A stretch of DNA of 36,439 nucleotides from Candidatus Multiplicimicrobium inquinatum (GTDB lineage: Bacteria; Omnitrophota; Omnitrophia; Omnitrophales; Aquincolibacteriaceae): positions 78,893-115,331 of the forward strand of contig DDUN01000023.1 in the NCBI GenBank assembly GCA_002344825.1, in the 5' to 3' direction. How positions within the stretch are numbered: the stretch's first letter is position 1; every line of letters begins with the position of its first letter. The notes under the pieces were generated by a model. The model had not been told where the DNA came from. It ran no database searches and was given only the letters and a program-made list of their open reading frames with translations. The translations under genes were made by a program, and so were the position numbers. Shown here in pieces: positions 15,145 to 23,256 of the stretch.

Positions 15145-17100
15145 ATGCAGAATTTTCCTTTCGAGTTAGACCCTTTTCAAAAGGAAGCACTTTCCTGGAT
15201 TGAACAAGAGCACTCTCTCTTCGTTTCCGCCCCTACCGGCGCCGGTAAAACCGTCATCGCCGACGCGGCCGTGCGCCAGGCTATGGATAAAGGCAAAAAA
15301 GTCATCTACACGGCACCGATCAAAGCTCTCAGCAATCAGAAGTTTCGCGACTTCAAGGAAGTCTACGGCATCGATAAAGTCGGCATTTTAACCGGCGATG
15401 TTTCAATCAACCCCGACGCGCCGGTGGTGATCATGACCACCGAAATTTACCGCAATTGCCTTTTCGAAGCATCTGAACGCGTTGCCAGCGTCGACTGGGT
15501 TATTTTTGACGAAGTCCATTATCTGGACGACGCCGAACGCGGCACAGTTTGGGAAGAATCCCTGCTTTTCACACCGCAGGAAATTAAAATTCTGGCGCTT
15601 TCGGCCACCATTCCGAATGTCCGTGAGCTTGCCGATTGGATTAAAACCATTCACGGCCGCGACTTGCAAGTGATTGTCGAGAAACACCGCCCCGTTCCGC
15701 TCAAATTTCTTTATCAATGTCAGGGTAAAGTTTATGAAGACAGCAAACATCTTTTACGCGAAGGCTATTGGAATAAAGATTCGTGGCGCGTCAGCAGTCG
15801 CGAAAAACGCCGCGGCATTCGTCCGCCCCGTCCTCAGCCCAATTTGCTGACACCGCTCATCAAAGAACTGATTGATCACAAACGATTGCCCGCGATTTAC
15901 TTTTGCTTCGGCCGCAAAAAAACGGAACAGCTGGCGTTTGAAACACTCACCTGGAATTTTTTAACCAAAGAAGAGCGCATTCAGGTTGAACGGCTTTTCG
16001 ACGAACTCTTGTTTCAATTCGGCATCGAGAAAGAAGCCTCGGCGGAATCCATCCGCCCGCTGATCGTCCAGGGCATTGCCTTTCACCACGCCGGCATGCT
16101 GCCCACCCTCAAAGAAGTCGTGGAACGGCTTTTCACAAGCCGACTGATCAAATTTATTTTTACCACCGAAACCTTCGCGCTCGGTATCAATATGCCCGCC
16201 AAAGCGGTTATCTTTGACGAGCTTGAAAAGTTCTACGGCACAGGCTTCGATTTTTTAACCACCCGCGACTTCTTTCAAATGGCGGGCCGCGCGGGACGGC
16301 GCGGATTAGATCACGAAGGTTTTGTTTATTCACGGGTTCAACCCGACCGCATCCCCTACTCCCAAGTCATGCGCGTTATTTTCGGAGACCCTGAACGCGT
16401 GCGCAGCCAATTCAATACCACTTATGCGACACTGCTTAACCTTTATCGCAAATCAGGCCGTGAACTTTTGACAATTTATCCGCGCACGTTTCATTGCTAT
16501 CAATCTTCGCGCAAAAAACAAGATGAGGGTAAACAGCTGCTTGAAAATAAAATCGACATGCTGCAAGCTATGGGCTACCTTACGCCTGAAGGCTTAACGC
16601 AAAAGGGCGAATTCGCATCCACCATTTTTGGTTATGAGCTGATGCTCGCGGAAATGCACGGCGCGGGACAGCTCGCAAACCTCAATGAGCATGATCTCTG
16701 CGTTCTGCTTTCGGGATTGATCTTTGAACCGCGCAAAAACGATTTCGCGAAACCTCTGTCTGTGGCGCATGAAGAGCTTTTGAAAGCGGCAAATCACCAT
16801 CACCGTCTCATCCACAAAAATGAAGAAAAGTTCGATGTCTTTCCTTACACGAAGCGACCGCATTTCTTTTTAGCCGAACCCGTTGAAAAATGGACCCATG
16901 GACTTTCTTTTGATGAAACCTTAAAGCGCAGCACTGAAGATGAAGGCAGTTTTGTCCGGCATTTGCGAATGATCATTCAGCTTTTGCGAGAAATTCAACA
17001 CGCACCCCATTCCCCCGCGGCATTACAGGCCACCGCCTCCAAAGCCCGCAAGCTGATCGACCGTGACGTCGTCGACGCCGAAAAACAGCTCCGCGTATAA
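15145..17100 (+). CDS. Ski2/Mtr4-like DEVH-box superfamily 2 RNA helicase
   Basis: A 651-residue helicase. RecA-like domain 1 has the Q-motif region (FELDPFQKEAL), Walker A APTGAGKT (29-36), Walker B DEVH (122-125) and SAT (153-155). Domain 2 has IYFCFGRKKTE, the FHHAGMLP block, TTETFALGINMPAK and motif VI QMAGRAGRRG (378-387). The C-terminal region (about 500-650) looks like a reduced DSHCT-type helical domain. Ski2-like helicases feed RNA to the exosome in eukaryotes; relatives occur in actinobacteria and cyanobacteria. This one is short, lacking the stalk/KOW insertion. It is one of only three plus-strand genes, has a leaderless-type promoter and is flanked by two copies of the structured repeat. 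The RNA target is unknown. Confidence 0.88.
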   Translation: MQNFPFELDPFQKEALSWIEQEHSLFVSAPTGAGKTVIADAAVRQAMDKGKKVIYTAPIKALSNQKFRDFKEVYGIDKVGILTGDVSINPDAPVVIMTTEIYRNCLFEASERVASVDWVIFDEVHYLDDAERGTVWEESLLFTPQEIKILALSATIPNVRELADWIKTIHGRDLQVIVEKHRPVPLKFLYQCQGKVYEDSKHLLREGYWNKDSWRVSSREKRRGIRPPRPQPNLLTPLIKELIDHKRLPAIYFCFGRKKTEQLAFETLTWNFLTKEERIQVERLFDELLFQFGIEKEASAESIRPLIVQGIAFHHAGMLPTLKEVVERLFTSRLIKFIFTTETFALGINMPAKAVIFDELEKFYGTGFDFLTTRDFFQMAGRAGRRGLDHEGFVYSRVQPDRIPYSQVMRVIFGDPERVRSQFNTTYATLLNLYRKSGRELLTIYPRTFHCYQSSRKKQDEGKQLLENKIDMLQAMGYLTPEGLTQKGEFASTIFGYELMLAEMHGAGQLANLNEHDLCVLLSGLIFEPRKNDFAKPLSVAHEELLKAANHHHRLIHKNEEKFDVFPYTKRPHFFLAEPVEKWTHGLSFDETLKRSTEDEGSFVRHLRMIIQLLREIQHAPHSPAALQATASKARKLIDRDVVDAEKQLRV

Positions 17101-17103
17101 CAG

Positions 17104-17236
17104 GAAACGCTTTAGCGTTTCTCCGCCGACAGCCCCACCACTCCTCATTGCGGAAAACTCGCATCCCAAACCTTGGGGATGCGAGTTTTGTGCTGAAAGA
17201 CACAACTGTCTGAGCAGATCCAAGGTGCGGGATGCG
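17104..17236 (+). repeat. Structured repeat element, copy 2
   Basis: It begins 3 bp after the helicase stop, between convergent genes. Stem A is GAAACGC/GCGTTTC with loop TTTA (17104-17121); block TCCGCCGACAGCCCC from 17122; stem B is in two parts, CGCATCCC 17160-17167 with GGGATGCG 17229-17236 and ACCTTGG 17170-17176 with CCAAGGT 17220-17226; block GATGCGAG 17178-17185; stem C TTGTGCT/AG, bulged A, CACAA (17188-17205); CTGTCTGAGCAG 17206-17217. A competing 14-bp hairpin (17154-17167 with 17176-17189) would hide the conserved GATGCGAG. It could also serve as the 3' end signal for one of the flanking genes. Confidence 0.78.
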
Positions 17237-17249
17237 CTTAAGTCACAAA

Positions 17250-20200
17250 CTAGAAACCTAACTTTTTATCTTCCGCGCGGATTTTTTCCGCGATCTCAGG
17301 CAGTTTCCATTTTTCAATTCGGCACAGCGGAGAAAAAGAGCAATTGTCCGCGCAATCGCGCGGCATCACGGCGATCTTGCCCTGCGCCAGTTCATCGAGG
17401 TAGCGGGCGGAAAAACGCAATGCCCGGTCAAGCGCCTGATCAAACTCCGCGTCGGACAGTTTGTCCCTGGGGCCTTCAACTGTTTCATGATAAAAACCGG
17501 TGGGATTTTTGGCTTCTTTCAGGTTAAGCAGTTGTCCTCCCAAAGGCTTCAAATTTAAAATCTTTGAAACAGCCAAAAGATAAAGCGGAAGCTGGAGGCT
17601 TGTCCCCTTTTCCAACTCTGATTTTTTAAAGTTTTTTGAACGCTTGTAATCCGAAATCACAAAAGAGCCGCCTGCCTCATCAATATCAACACGGTCAATC
17701 TTGCCTTGCAGATTAAGCCGGATGCTTCCGTTTTCAAGCGCAACAGGCCGGTCTTTTGGAATTTCATATTCAAAGTGCCGCGGCTGAAACGGCGTATTCT
17801 GCAAACGGTCAAGTTCATGCTTTAAAAATCGGGACAGAATTGTTTTCATTTCGAAAAACGCCAAATCTTTTCGGTAAGGCCCCAGATCAAGCGGATATTG
17901 CGGAGCCCAAACTTTTAACAGCTCATCAATTTTCGGCTCCACTTCATCTTCCTTCAAATTTCGCCACGCGCCTTTGAAAAAATCCTCAAGAACTCCGTGC
18001 ATAATACTGCCCTGATTGCGGGCACGCGTGTCCTCTTCGGTCACCTGCAGTTTTAAAATACGTTCGGCAAAATAGCGGTAAGAACAGCGCGCGAAAGATT
18101 CCAGTCTTGTCGGGCTGGGCGCACTCAGATGAAACGGGGCTCTCTCTAAAATTTGATCCGAGCTGAGTTTGACAGTGTCTTCCCCTAATGCTTTTCTTAA
18201 ACTCACGCGCGCGGCAGAATCTTGCCAGGCTTCATCCAAGAGCGCTTTCAAAAAAGATTCTTCGGGTAAACATTCCCACGGATTAAACAGAGTTCCGATG
18301 GTTGATAAACGTAAGTCCTGACGCGTCCGAATCTCTTCGGGCAAAGGATAAGGCTGAGTATCTTTTTTGATGAACGGCTTGAGGCCGTCTTTAAAACAGG
18401 CCGCGAGTTCCTCTAAATAAAAGGATCTTAAAACAGGCTTCCCCTCGCTGTCGCGGCGGGCATGACTGACGCAAAGATGGCGGCGGGCACGGGTCACGGC
18501 TAAATAGAATAAATACTTTTCAAGCTGTTGCCGGGCTTTACGTTCGGGCAAACCATAAGACGGAAGCCCGCCCGTGGAACCAGGCTCGACTCCGCGAATA
18601 AGCCGTCTTTCCCAATCGGAAAGCAAAGCTTCTTCCCGAACCATTTGCGGAAACTCTTTTTCGGCAAGCCCCACGACAAAAACAACGTCGTATTCCTTTT
18701 GGCGGGCTAATGAAACGTCATAAATTTGAACCGCATTCTGATTCAGGTAAGGCAGTGAAAATAAATCCAAGTCCACTAACCGTAAAAAATCATCGGCAAA
18801 TTGATCAAAGCCGGTTTGCGCTGATTTTTCTCCGTCAGAAGCGCGCTCCATTTCCTCTAAAATTTTCTCAAATCGGGCGGGAGCGTGAAATTCATGCTGA
18901 AATCCCGCATCATCCGTTTGTCCCTGAAGACACTCCAGCATGCCGAAGTCGCGGTAAAGAATCCGTTTAAAGAAAACCGCCCAAGCTCCGGTTGTTTGCG
19001 CTTTGCGCCACTCCGCTTCCAAAACTGAAAAGACATTCAGCAATTCTCTTGCGGCCATTTCGCCCGGGTCCGGCTTCTGATTTTCCGGCTCCAGTGCTGT
19101 TTTCCAGCTCCCGGCTCCGGAACGAATTCCCTTGCGCCAGCACCAGCCTTCAAAGGCATGCAGGGCCCGTTCATCTTTCGACGCGGCGCCAAATCTCAAA
19201 ACAAAAGACGAGCGTAAAAAACCCAGAAGATCATCTTTTTTCCAATCTTCCCTGAATAAACGCACCAATCTTGCCGCGGTTTGAATCCACTCGCTCTCAG
19301 ACAGTCTTTCACGTTCGTGCACGTGAAACGGAATATCAAAACGGCGCAAAACAGCCTCGAATAAAGCGCGGTGGGTACGCACCGATCGGCACAAAATCGC
19401 GATCTGACTCGGACGAAATTGTTTTTCGGAAAGCAGGGTAAGAATTCTCCGCGCGACCATCTCCGCTTCGGTTTCGGAATCAGGCGCTTCAAACCAATCA
19501 ATCGCTTCCCCCGCGCAATCAACGGACTTGGAAGAAACCGAAAACAAGCTTCGGCTGACATGCTCCAGCTCCGGCACAGTAAACCGGGGCAAAGAAGATT
19601 CCATCGCCGATGAAATAAAACCCATCTCCGTAAACATTCTTTGAGTGGCGGAGACAGGTTCAAATACGCCCGCACGGGCAGCGTCCCAGGTCAAAGCCGC
19701 GGCCGATTTTTGCGAGAGCGCCACCAGCTCGGCGACACATTCTTTCTGCAGCGGAGTAAAATCAAAAAAGCCGTCAAAGCAGAGCGTGTGAAAAGAAAGC
19801 GGTTTCAGATTTTTCGCTTTTTTCTGCTCCAGGTAAATTCCCAAAGTATCGCGGCGATCTCTTAAGCCCAACTGCCTGAGCGCGGCGTTATAACGTTCGT
19901 AAATATCCGCCAGCGCTTCATACTTAAGCGCTGAATCCGGCTCCAGCTTTTTGAGCCGGGCCATTTCTTTTCTGAGGTTTTCCGCTGACCAGCAATGATC
20001 TTTCAACTCTGTAATTAAATTAAGAATTAAATTCAAAAAGCCCGGCTTGTCGCGAATCGCTTCAAAGTAAGTTCCGCTATTTTCGGCTAATAAACGCCTG
20101 ACAATCGCGATCTTAGTCAGGTTGGATGCCGCGGGCGGATTAGGAATTTCGAATGCTTTTTCAATTAAATCATCCAGCGTGGTAATGCGGCTTGAAAAAA

Positions 20201-20420
20201 AACCGGCGGATCCCCGCGTGATTAAAATTTTAATGACGCGTTCAGCATGCTCCTGAGAAGGGACAATGAAGTAAGAGAGCGGCTCAAGCGGGTTTTCCAG
20301 GGCAAGCCGTTCTTCGAAAAGCTGCAAAAGCTTCTCGGATTTTCCGCAGCCCGCGGGTCCGACAAACAATTCCCGTTTAGGTTTGCCTTTGGTTAATTTG
20401 GGGTTTTCTTTTGTCGTCAT
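17250..20420 (-). CDS. addB: AddB-like helicase-fold/nuclease subunit
   Basis: A 1056-residue protein with an N-terminal P-loop GPAGCGKS (21-28), degenerate UvrD-like domains (VVFVVGLAEKEFPQ near residue 600, then YLAVTRARRHLCVSHARR) and a C-terminal PD-(D/E)XK nuclease: FARCSYRYFAERIL, GSIMHGVLEDFF, KIDRVDIDE, VISDYKRS. One Cys in the first of these and CADNCSFSPLC near the C-terminus supply the four cysteines of the AddB-type Fe-S cluster. It is therefore the likely partner of AddA in double-strand break resection. The two genes are unusually far apart, with unrelated genes between them. There is no Shine-Dalgarno, and a large inverted repeat ends 20 bp upstream of the ATG. Confidence 0.87.
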   Translation of the reverse strand: MTTKENPKLTKGKPKRELFVGPAGCGKSEKLLQLFEERLALENPLEPLSYFIVPSQEHAERVIKILITRGSAGFFSSRITTLDDLIEKAFEIPNPPAASNLTKIAIVRRLLAENSGTYFEAIRDKPGFLNLILNLITELKDHCWSAENLRKEMARLKKLEPDSALKYEALADIYERYNAALRQLGLRDRRDTLGIYLEQKKAKNLKPLSFHTLCFDGFFDFTPLQKECVAELVALSQKSAAALTWDAARAGVFEPVSATQRMFTEMGFISSAMESSLPRFTVPELEHVSRSLFSVSSKSVDCAGEAIDWFEAPDSETEAEMVARRILTLLSEKQFRPSQIAILCRSVRTHRALFEAVLRRFDIPFHVHERERLSESEWIQTAARLVRLFREDWKKDDLLGFLRSSFVLRFGAASKDERALHAFEGWCWRKGIRSGAGSWKTALEPENQKPDPGEMAARELLNVFSVLEAEWRKAQTTGAWAVFFKRILYRDFGMLECLQGQTDDAGFQHEFHAPARFEKILEEMERASDGEKSAQTGFDQFADDFLRLVDLDLFSLPYLNQNAVQIYDVSLARQKEYDVVFVVGLAEKEFPQMVREEALLSDWERRLIRGVEPGSTGGLPSYGLPERKARQQLEKYLFYLAVTRARRHLCVSHARRDSEGKPVLRSFYLEELAACFKDGLKPFIKKDTQPYPLPEEIRTRQDLRLSTIGTLFNPWECLPEESFLKALLDEAWQDSAARVSLRKALGEDTVKLSSDQILERAPFHLSAPSPTRLESFARCSYRYFAERILKLQVTEEDTRARNQGSIMHGVLEDFFKGAWRNLKEDEVEPKIDELLKVWAPQYPLDLGPYRKDLAFFEMKTILSRFLKHELDRLQNTPFQPRHFEYEIPKDRPVALENGSIRLNLQGKIDRVDIDEAGGSFVISDYKRSKNFKKSELEKGTSLQLPLYLLAVSKILNLKPLGGQLLNLKEAKNPTGFYHETVEGPRDKLSDAEFDQALDRALRFSARYLDELAQGKIAVMPRDCADNCSFSPLCRIEKWKLPEIAEKIRAEDKKLGF

Positions 20421-20440
20421 AGATTTCTAATACCCGCCAT

Positions 20441-20555
20441 CAGGTTAAGGCTTAAAGCTTAAAGGTCAAAACTATAACCAAGAACCTATTAACTGTTCGG
20501 ACCGTTTTGGGATTTGGGCTAAGGCTTTAACCTTTGAGCTTTGGCCTTTAACCTG
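20441..20555. repeat. Large inverted repeat built from TTAAAGG/TTAAAGC-like units
   Basis: Two arms of about 30 nt (20441-20470 and 20526-20555) are near-perfect reverse complements with a spacer of about 55 nt. Each arm is itself a run of degenerate heptamers resembling TTAAAGG and TTAAAGC. The right arm contains the queD stop codon and final codons; the left arm ends 20 nt from the addB start. It could end queD transcription or be an expanded repeat. The arms begin and end with CAGGTTAA and TTAACCTG. Confidence 0.75.
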
Positions 20556-20949
20556 AAAAAGAGGCGCAGCTGTCATTCGTTTCCCAAACTACCACGCGCG
20601 CCACGGGCAATTTCATTTTACGGGCTTCTTCAAAAATACGGCGCGCCAAGTATTCCGCGGTTGGATTTTCCGCGACAATTAAAATTTTCTCGCCGCGCTC
20701 GGTCAAAACAGGCACGAGCGGATCTTTTTCCCAGAGAATCAAAACATGGTCGAAATTTTCATCAATCCATTTTCCGATCGTGCGGGAAATTTCAGAAAAA
20801 TCGATCACCATTCCCAGCGCGTCAAGCTTGTCGGAAGCCACTTCGATTTGCACGCGGCCGTTATGGCCGTGAACATGACGGCACTTGCCCTGATGCCCTA
20901 CTAAACGATGCCCATAACTGAAATGAATTTCACGAATCACTGTATACAT
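20548..20949 (-). CDS. queD: 6-carboxy-tetrahydropterin synthase / 6-pyruvoyl-tetrahydropterin synthase family (QueD)
   Basis: A 133-residue T-fold enzyme. Zinc ligands lie in FSYGHRL and HGH within KCRHVHGHNG, with the catalytic-type Cys four residues before the HGH. Later signatures are GMVIDFSEI, DHVLIL, NPTAEYLARRIF and a C-terminal VWETNDSCASF. It converts dihydroneopterin triphosphate to a 6-substituted tetrahydropterin in queuosine or biopterin-like pathways. A longer frame exists, but the ATG at 20949 gives a family-like N-terminus (MYTVIREIHFSYGH), follows an A/G-rich AAAAGAGAGA and starts 13 bp after the SDR stop. It is the last gene of ispH-grxC-SDR-queD. Its stop codon is inside an inverted repeat. 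Confidence 0.85.
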   Translation of the reverse strand: MYTVIREIHFSYGHRLVGHQGKCRHVHGHNGRVQIEVASDKLDALGMVIDFSEISRTIGKWIDENFDHVLILWEKDPLVPVLTERGEKILIVAENPTAEYLARRIFEEARKMKLPVARVVVWETNDSCASFSG

Positions 20950-20962
20950 GTTTTTCTCTCTT

Positions 20963-21697
20963 TTAAGTGATCGATTTTCCGCCATCGACGGCAAGCACTT
21001 GCCCCGTCACAAAATCATTTTCGATTAAAAATCGAACCGCGCTCGCGATATGATCGCTGTTTCCGAACCGTTTTAGCAAAGTCGCTTCCGCGATTTTCTT
21101 TTTCTGCGCGGGCGAAGCAAATCCGTGAGGAGGCTCCAAAATCGGGCCCGGCGCGACCGCGTTCACACGCACAAATGGCGCTAATTCTTTGGCAAGACCG
21201 CGCGTTGCCGCAATCATTCCGGCTTTGGAAATAGAGTAAGGTAAATAATTCAAAAACGGCTTTTCTCCGGCAATATCCGCCATATTGATAATCACGCCCT
21301 CTTTGCGCTTAGCCATTTGCAAACCCAACTCCCGCGCCAAAAGCACCGGAGATTTTAAATTGGTGGTTAAAAAATCATCCCACTGGGCTTCGGTCATTTT
21401 CGCGGCCGGAGTCGGATAGTAAATGGCGGCGTTATTCACCAAAACGTCCACGGGTGCCGGAAGTTTTTTTACAAAGGAACGGATTTTTGAAAGCGATGCG
21501 CTCCCAAAATCAAAAGGACACAGAAAAGCACAGCACCGCAAAGCTTCAACTTCTTTCTGCAAAGAACGGGCTTCACGCGCCGATTTACGGTAATGAATTA
21601 GGATATTGGCGCCGGCACCGGCGAGCTCAAGCGCGATGGCACGGCCCAACCTGACCGCTGAACCGGTAATCAGAACGTTTTGTCCATCCAGGTTCAT
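20963..21697 (-). CDS. Short-chain dehydrogenase, pteridine-reductase-like (FolM/PTR1 type)
   Basis: A 244-residue SDR. The cofactor motif reads TGSAVRLGRAIA, the TGxxxRxG variant typical of pteridine reductases (PTR1, FolM) rather than TGxxxGxG, followed by HYRKSAREA suited to NADPH. NNAA, NMADI, YSISKAG (catalytic Tyr and Lys) and APGPI complete the family set. PTR1/FolM reduce dihydropterins and dihydrofolate. Position directly upstream of queD supports a pterin substrate. Its ATG overlaps the grxC stop by 4 bp (ATGA). The alternative is a fatty-acid or sugar SDR; the RLG motif argues against that. Confidence 0.78.
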   Translation of the reverse strand: MNLDGQNVLITGSAVRLGRAIALELAGAGANILIHYRKSAREARSLQKEVEALRCCAFLCPFDFGSASLSKIRSFVKKLPAPVDVLVNNAAIYYPTPAAKMTEAQWDDFLTTNLKSPVLLARELGLQMAKRKEGVIINMADIAGEKPFLNYLPYSISKAGMIAATRGLAKELAPFVRVNAVAPGPILEPPHGFASPAQKKKIAEATLLKRFGNSDHIASAVRFLIENDFVTGQVLAVDGGKSIT

Positions 21698-21945
21698 GCC
21701 AAAAGAGCGTCCAACTCGCCTTTTTGATTGAGTGCGTTCAAGTTATCGAATCCGCCGATCAGCTTTCCGCCGATAAAAATCATAGGGACGGTTTGCCAGC
21801 CGGTCTCCTGAACCAGCTTATCCTGCGTCGCGGAGTCATTCGTTAAATCAATTTCTTGGAAAGGAACGTTTTTTGATTTTAAAAGCTGCTTTGCCTTCAC
21901 GCAGTACGGGCAATGGCTTTTTGAGTAAACCTTAACTTCTTTCAT
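21694..21945 (-). CDS. grxC: Glutaredoxin (GrxC type)
   Basis: An 83-residue glutaredoxin with the dithiol site CPYC (C12, C15), the cis-Pro block WQTVPMIFIGG and the glutathione-contact segment GGFDNLNALN. Length matches the family. It reduces disulfides with glutathione or a substitute thiol. It overlaps ispH by 4 bp upstream and the SDR by 4 bp downstream (ATGA junctions), so it is tightly embedded in the ispH operon; it may repair the oxygen-sensitive IspH iron-sulfur protein, which is inference. Confidence 0.93.
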   Translation of the reverse strand: MKEVKVYSKSHCPYCVKAKQLLKSKNVPFQEIDLTNDSATQDKLVQETGWQTVPMIFIGGKLIGGFDNLNALNQKGELDALLA

Positions 21946-23141
21946 TTCTGTCCTCCATTCGCGAGCTCAAACAATCTCGCAATCACTTCTTCAATAACAC
22001 GATTCGGAGTCGATGCTCCGGCCGTAATTCCCACTTTGATTTCCCCCTGCGGAAGCCAATTCGCAGCTTTGCGGATGTCTTCACGAAAGATAACTTTATA
22101 TTCGATTTCTTTTTCAGAAATGAGACAGGTCGCGTCCTTAACGTGATAAGCCGGGCAAAACTCAGCGGCCATTTCCGCCAAGTGTCCTGTATTGCTTGAG
22201 TTATACCCGCCCACGACAAGCATCAAATCCAACTTTTTTTGCAATAATTTCATCACCGCGTCTTGGCGGTCCTGGGTCGCGGAACAAATTGTGTCAAAAT
22301 GCCGGAAACACGCGGGCAAGCTTGCCTCGCCGGACCGCTTCGCAACAGACTCTTTGAGCATATTCGCGATTTCAAGCGACTCACTGGAAAGCATGGTGGT
22401 TTGATTCGCACAGCCAATTTTTTGTAAATCGCGGTCGGGGTCAAACCCCGCGGACGCGCACCAGGCAAACTCTTTGAGAAAGGTCACACTGTCGCCGCCT
22501 TTTTCAATATAATCGCAAACTTTTTGCGCTTCGGCTTTATCACGAATCACCAAATATTTTCCGGCCGGGTATTTCAGCGCGCGCGAGCTCGTTGCCAATG
22601 TTTCTTCGTGGTTATACTTACCGTGAATAATCGAAGTAAACCCATCGCGGCTGTAGGATTCCACGCGCTTCCAAACGCTCATCACCGAGCCGCAGGTTGT
22701 ATCCACAATCACGCAGCCGATGGCTTCTAATTTTCTTTGCAGTTCTACGGTGGTGCCGAATGCCGGCATCAGAACAACATCTTTGGCGGTCAATCCGCTT
22801 AATTCACAAGAACCTCCGGGTAAAGACGGCAAAAAATCAATCCCCATTTCTTTCAGCTCGGTATTGACGCGGGGGTTATGAATAATTTCATTGGTTAGAA
22901 AAATTCGGCGGTCAGGAAACTGCGCGCGGGTTTGATAAGCATAATCAATCGCGCGGTCAACGCCGTAACAAAAACCAAATTCTTCCGCTAAAAAAAGCTG
23001 CACGCGGCCGGCGCTGCGCGCAAAACCATTTGAGCGCATTTCATCAATCATGACGCTGGAATAGCTTTGCTCAAGCTGCGGCTTAATCGAAGACTGCAAA
23101 CCAAAACTGGTGCGGATAATTCCGGAAGCGGGTTTTTCCAT
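21942..23141 (-). CDS. ispH: 4-hydroxy-3-methylbut-2-enyl diphosphate reductase
   Basis: A 399-residue IspH, the last step of the MEP isoprenoid pathway, releasing IPP and DMAPP. The three cluster cysteines are C58 (EEFGFCYGVDRAI), C150 (DTTCGSV) and C286 (DTICSATQDRQ). HNPRVN, the CANQTTM block, GGYNSSNT and GITAGASTPN are all present. At about 400 residues with an N-terminal extension of some 45, it belongs to the longer form seen in cyanobacteria and plants rather than the 310-residue E. coli form. It leads the operon with grxC, the SDR and queD. A TAAAAT box sits 9 nt before the ATG and there is no Shine-Dalgarno. Confidence 0.95.
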   Translation of the reverse strand: MEKPASGIIRTSFGLQSSIKPQLEQSYSSVMIDEMRSNGFARSAGRVQLFLAEEFGFCYGVDRAIDYAYQTRAQFPDRRIFLTNEIIHNPRVNTELKEMGIDFLPSLPGGSCELSGLTAKDVVLMPAFGTTVELQRKLEAIGCVIVDTTCGSVMSVWKRVESYSRDGFTSIIHGKYNHEETLATSSRALKYPAGKYLVIRDKAEAQKVCDYIEKGGDSVTFLKEFAWCASAGFDPDRDLQKIGCANQTTMLSSESLEIANMLKESVAKRSGEASLPACFRHFDTICSATQDRQDAVMKLLQKKLDLMLVVGGYNSSNTGHLAEMAAEFCPAYHVKDATCLISEKEIEYKVIFREDIRKAANWLPQGEIKVGITAGASTPNRVIEEVIARLFELANGGQK

Positions 23142-23150
23142 AAGAGGGCT

Positions 23151-23156
23151 ATTTTA
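23151..23156 (-). promoter_or_regulatory. Candidate -10 box (TAAAAT) of the ispH operon
   Basis: TAAAAT on the minus strand ends 9 nt before the ispH ATG, so the leader would be about 2 nt. Upstream (around 23170-23185) lies TGTGG-CGG-ACGGCG, a variant with a 3-nt insertion of a block also found before cysK and the TPR gene. Confidence 0.4.
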
Positions 23157-23195
23157 CAGCTTTATACCGCCGTCCGCCACAAGCGCTATAAAGCA

Positions 23196-23224
23196 AAAAG
23201 ACCGCTCTAAAAGAGCGGTCTTTT
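23196..23224 (-). terminator. Rho-independent terminator after the ferredoxin gene
   Basis: A perfect 13-bp stem (23196-23208 with 23212-23224) with a 3-nt loop, GC-rich in the middle (GACCGCTCT), followed on the minus strand by TTTTT. A smaller hairpin (TGAGCC/GGCTCA, 23232-23246) lies between it and the ferredoxin stop. Confidence 0.9.
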
Positions 23225-23256
23225 CTGCGGTTGAGCCGTAGGCTCAGAGCAAAATG

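Noticed and set aside
14932..17236. Integron-type attC sites around the helicase
   Set aside because: No GTTRRRY/RYYYAAC core pairs in the right places, no integrase in view, and a third copy lies between ordinary operon genes.
17063..17527. 154-codon plus-strand open frame covering element copy 2
   Set aside because: It arises from the repeat and the antisense of addB; similar Cys/Arg-rich peptides from copies 1 and 3 are by-products of the shared repeat sequence.
19196..19675. 159-codon minus-strand open frame inside addB
   Set aside because: Another frame of addB, whose own frame continues unbroken through the region with nuclease and helicase-like motifs.
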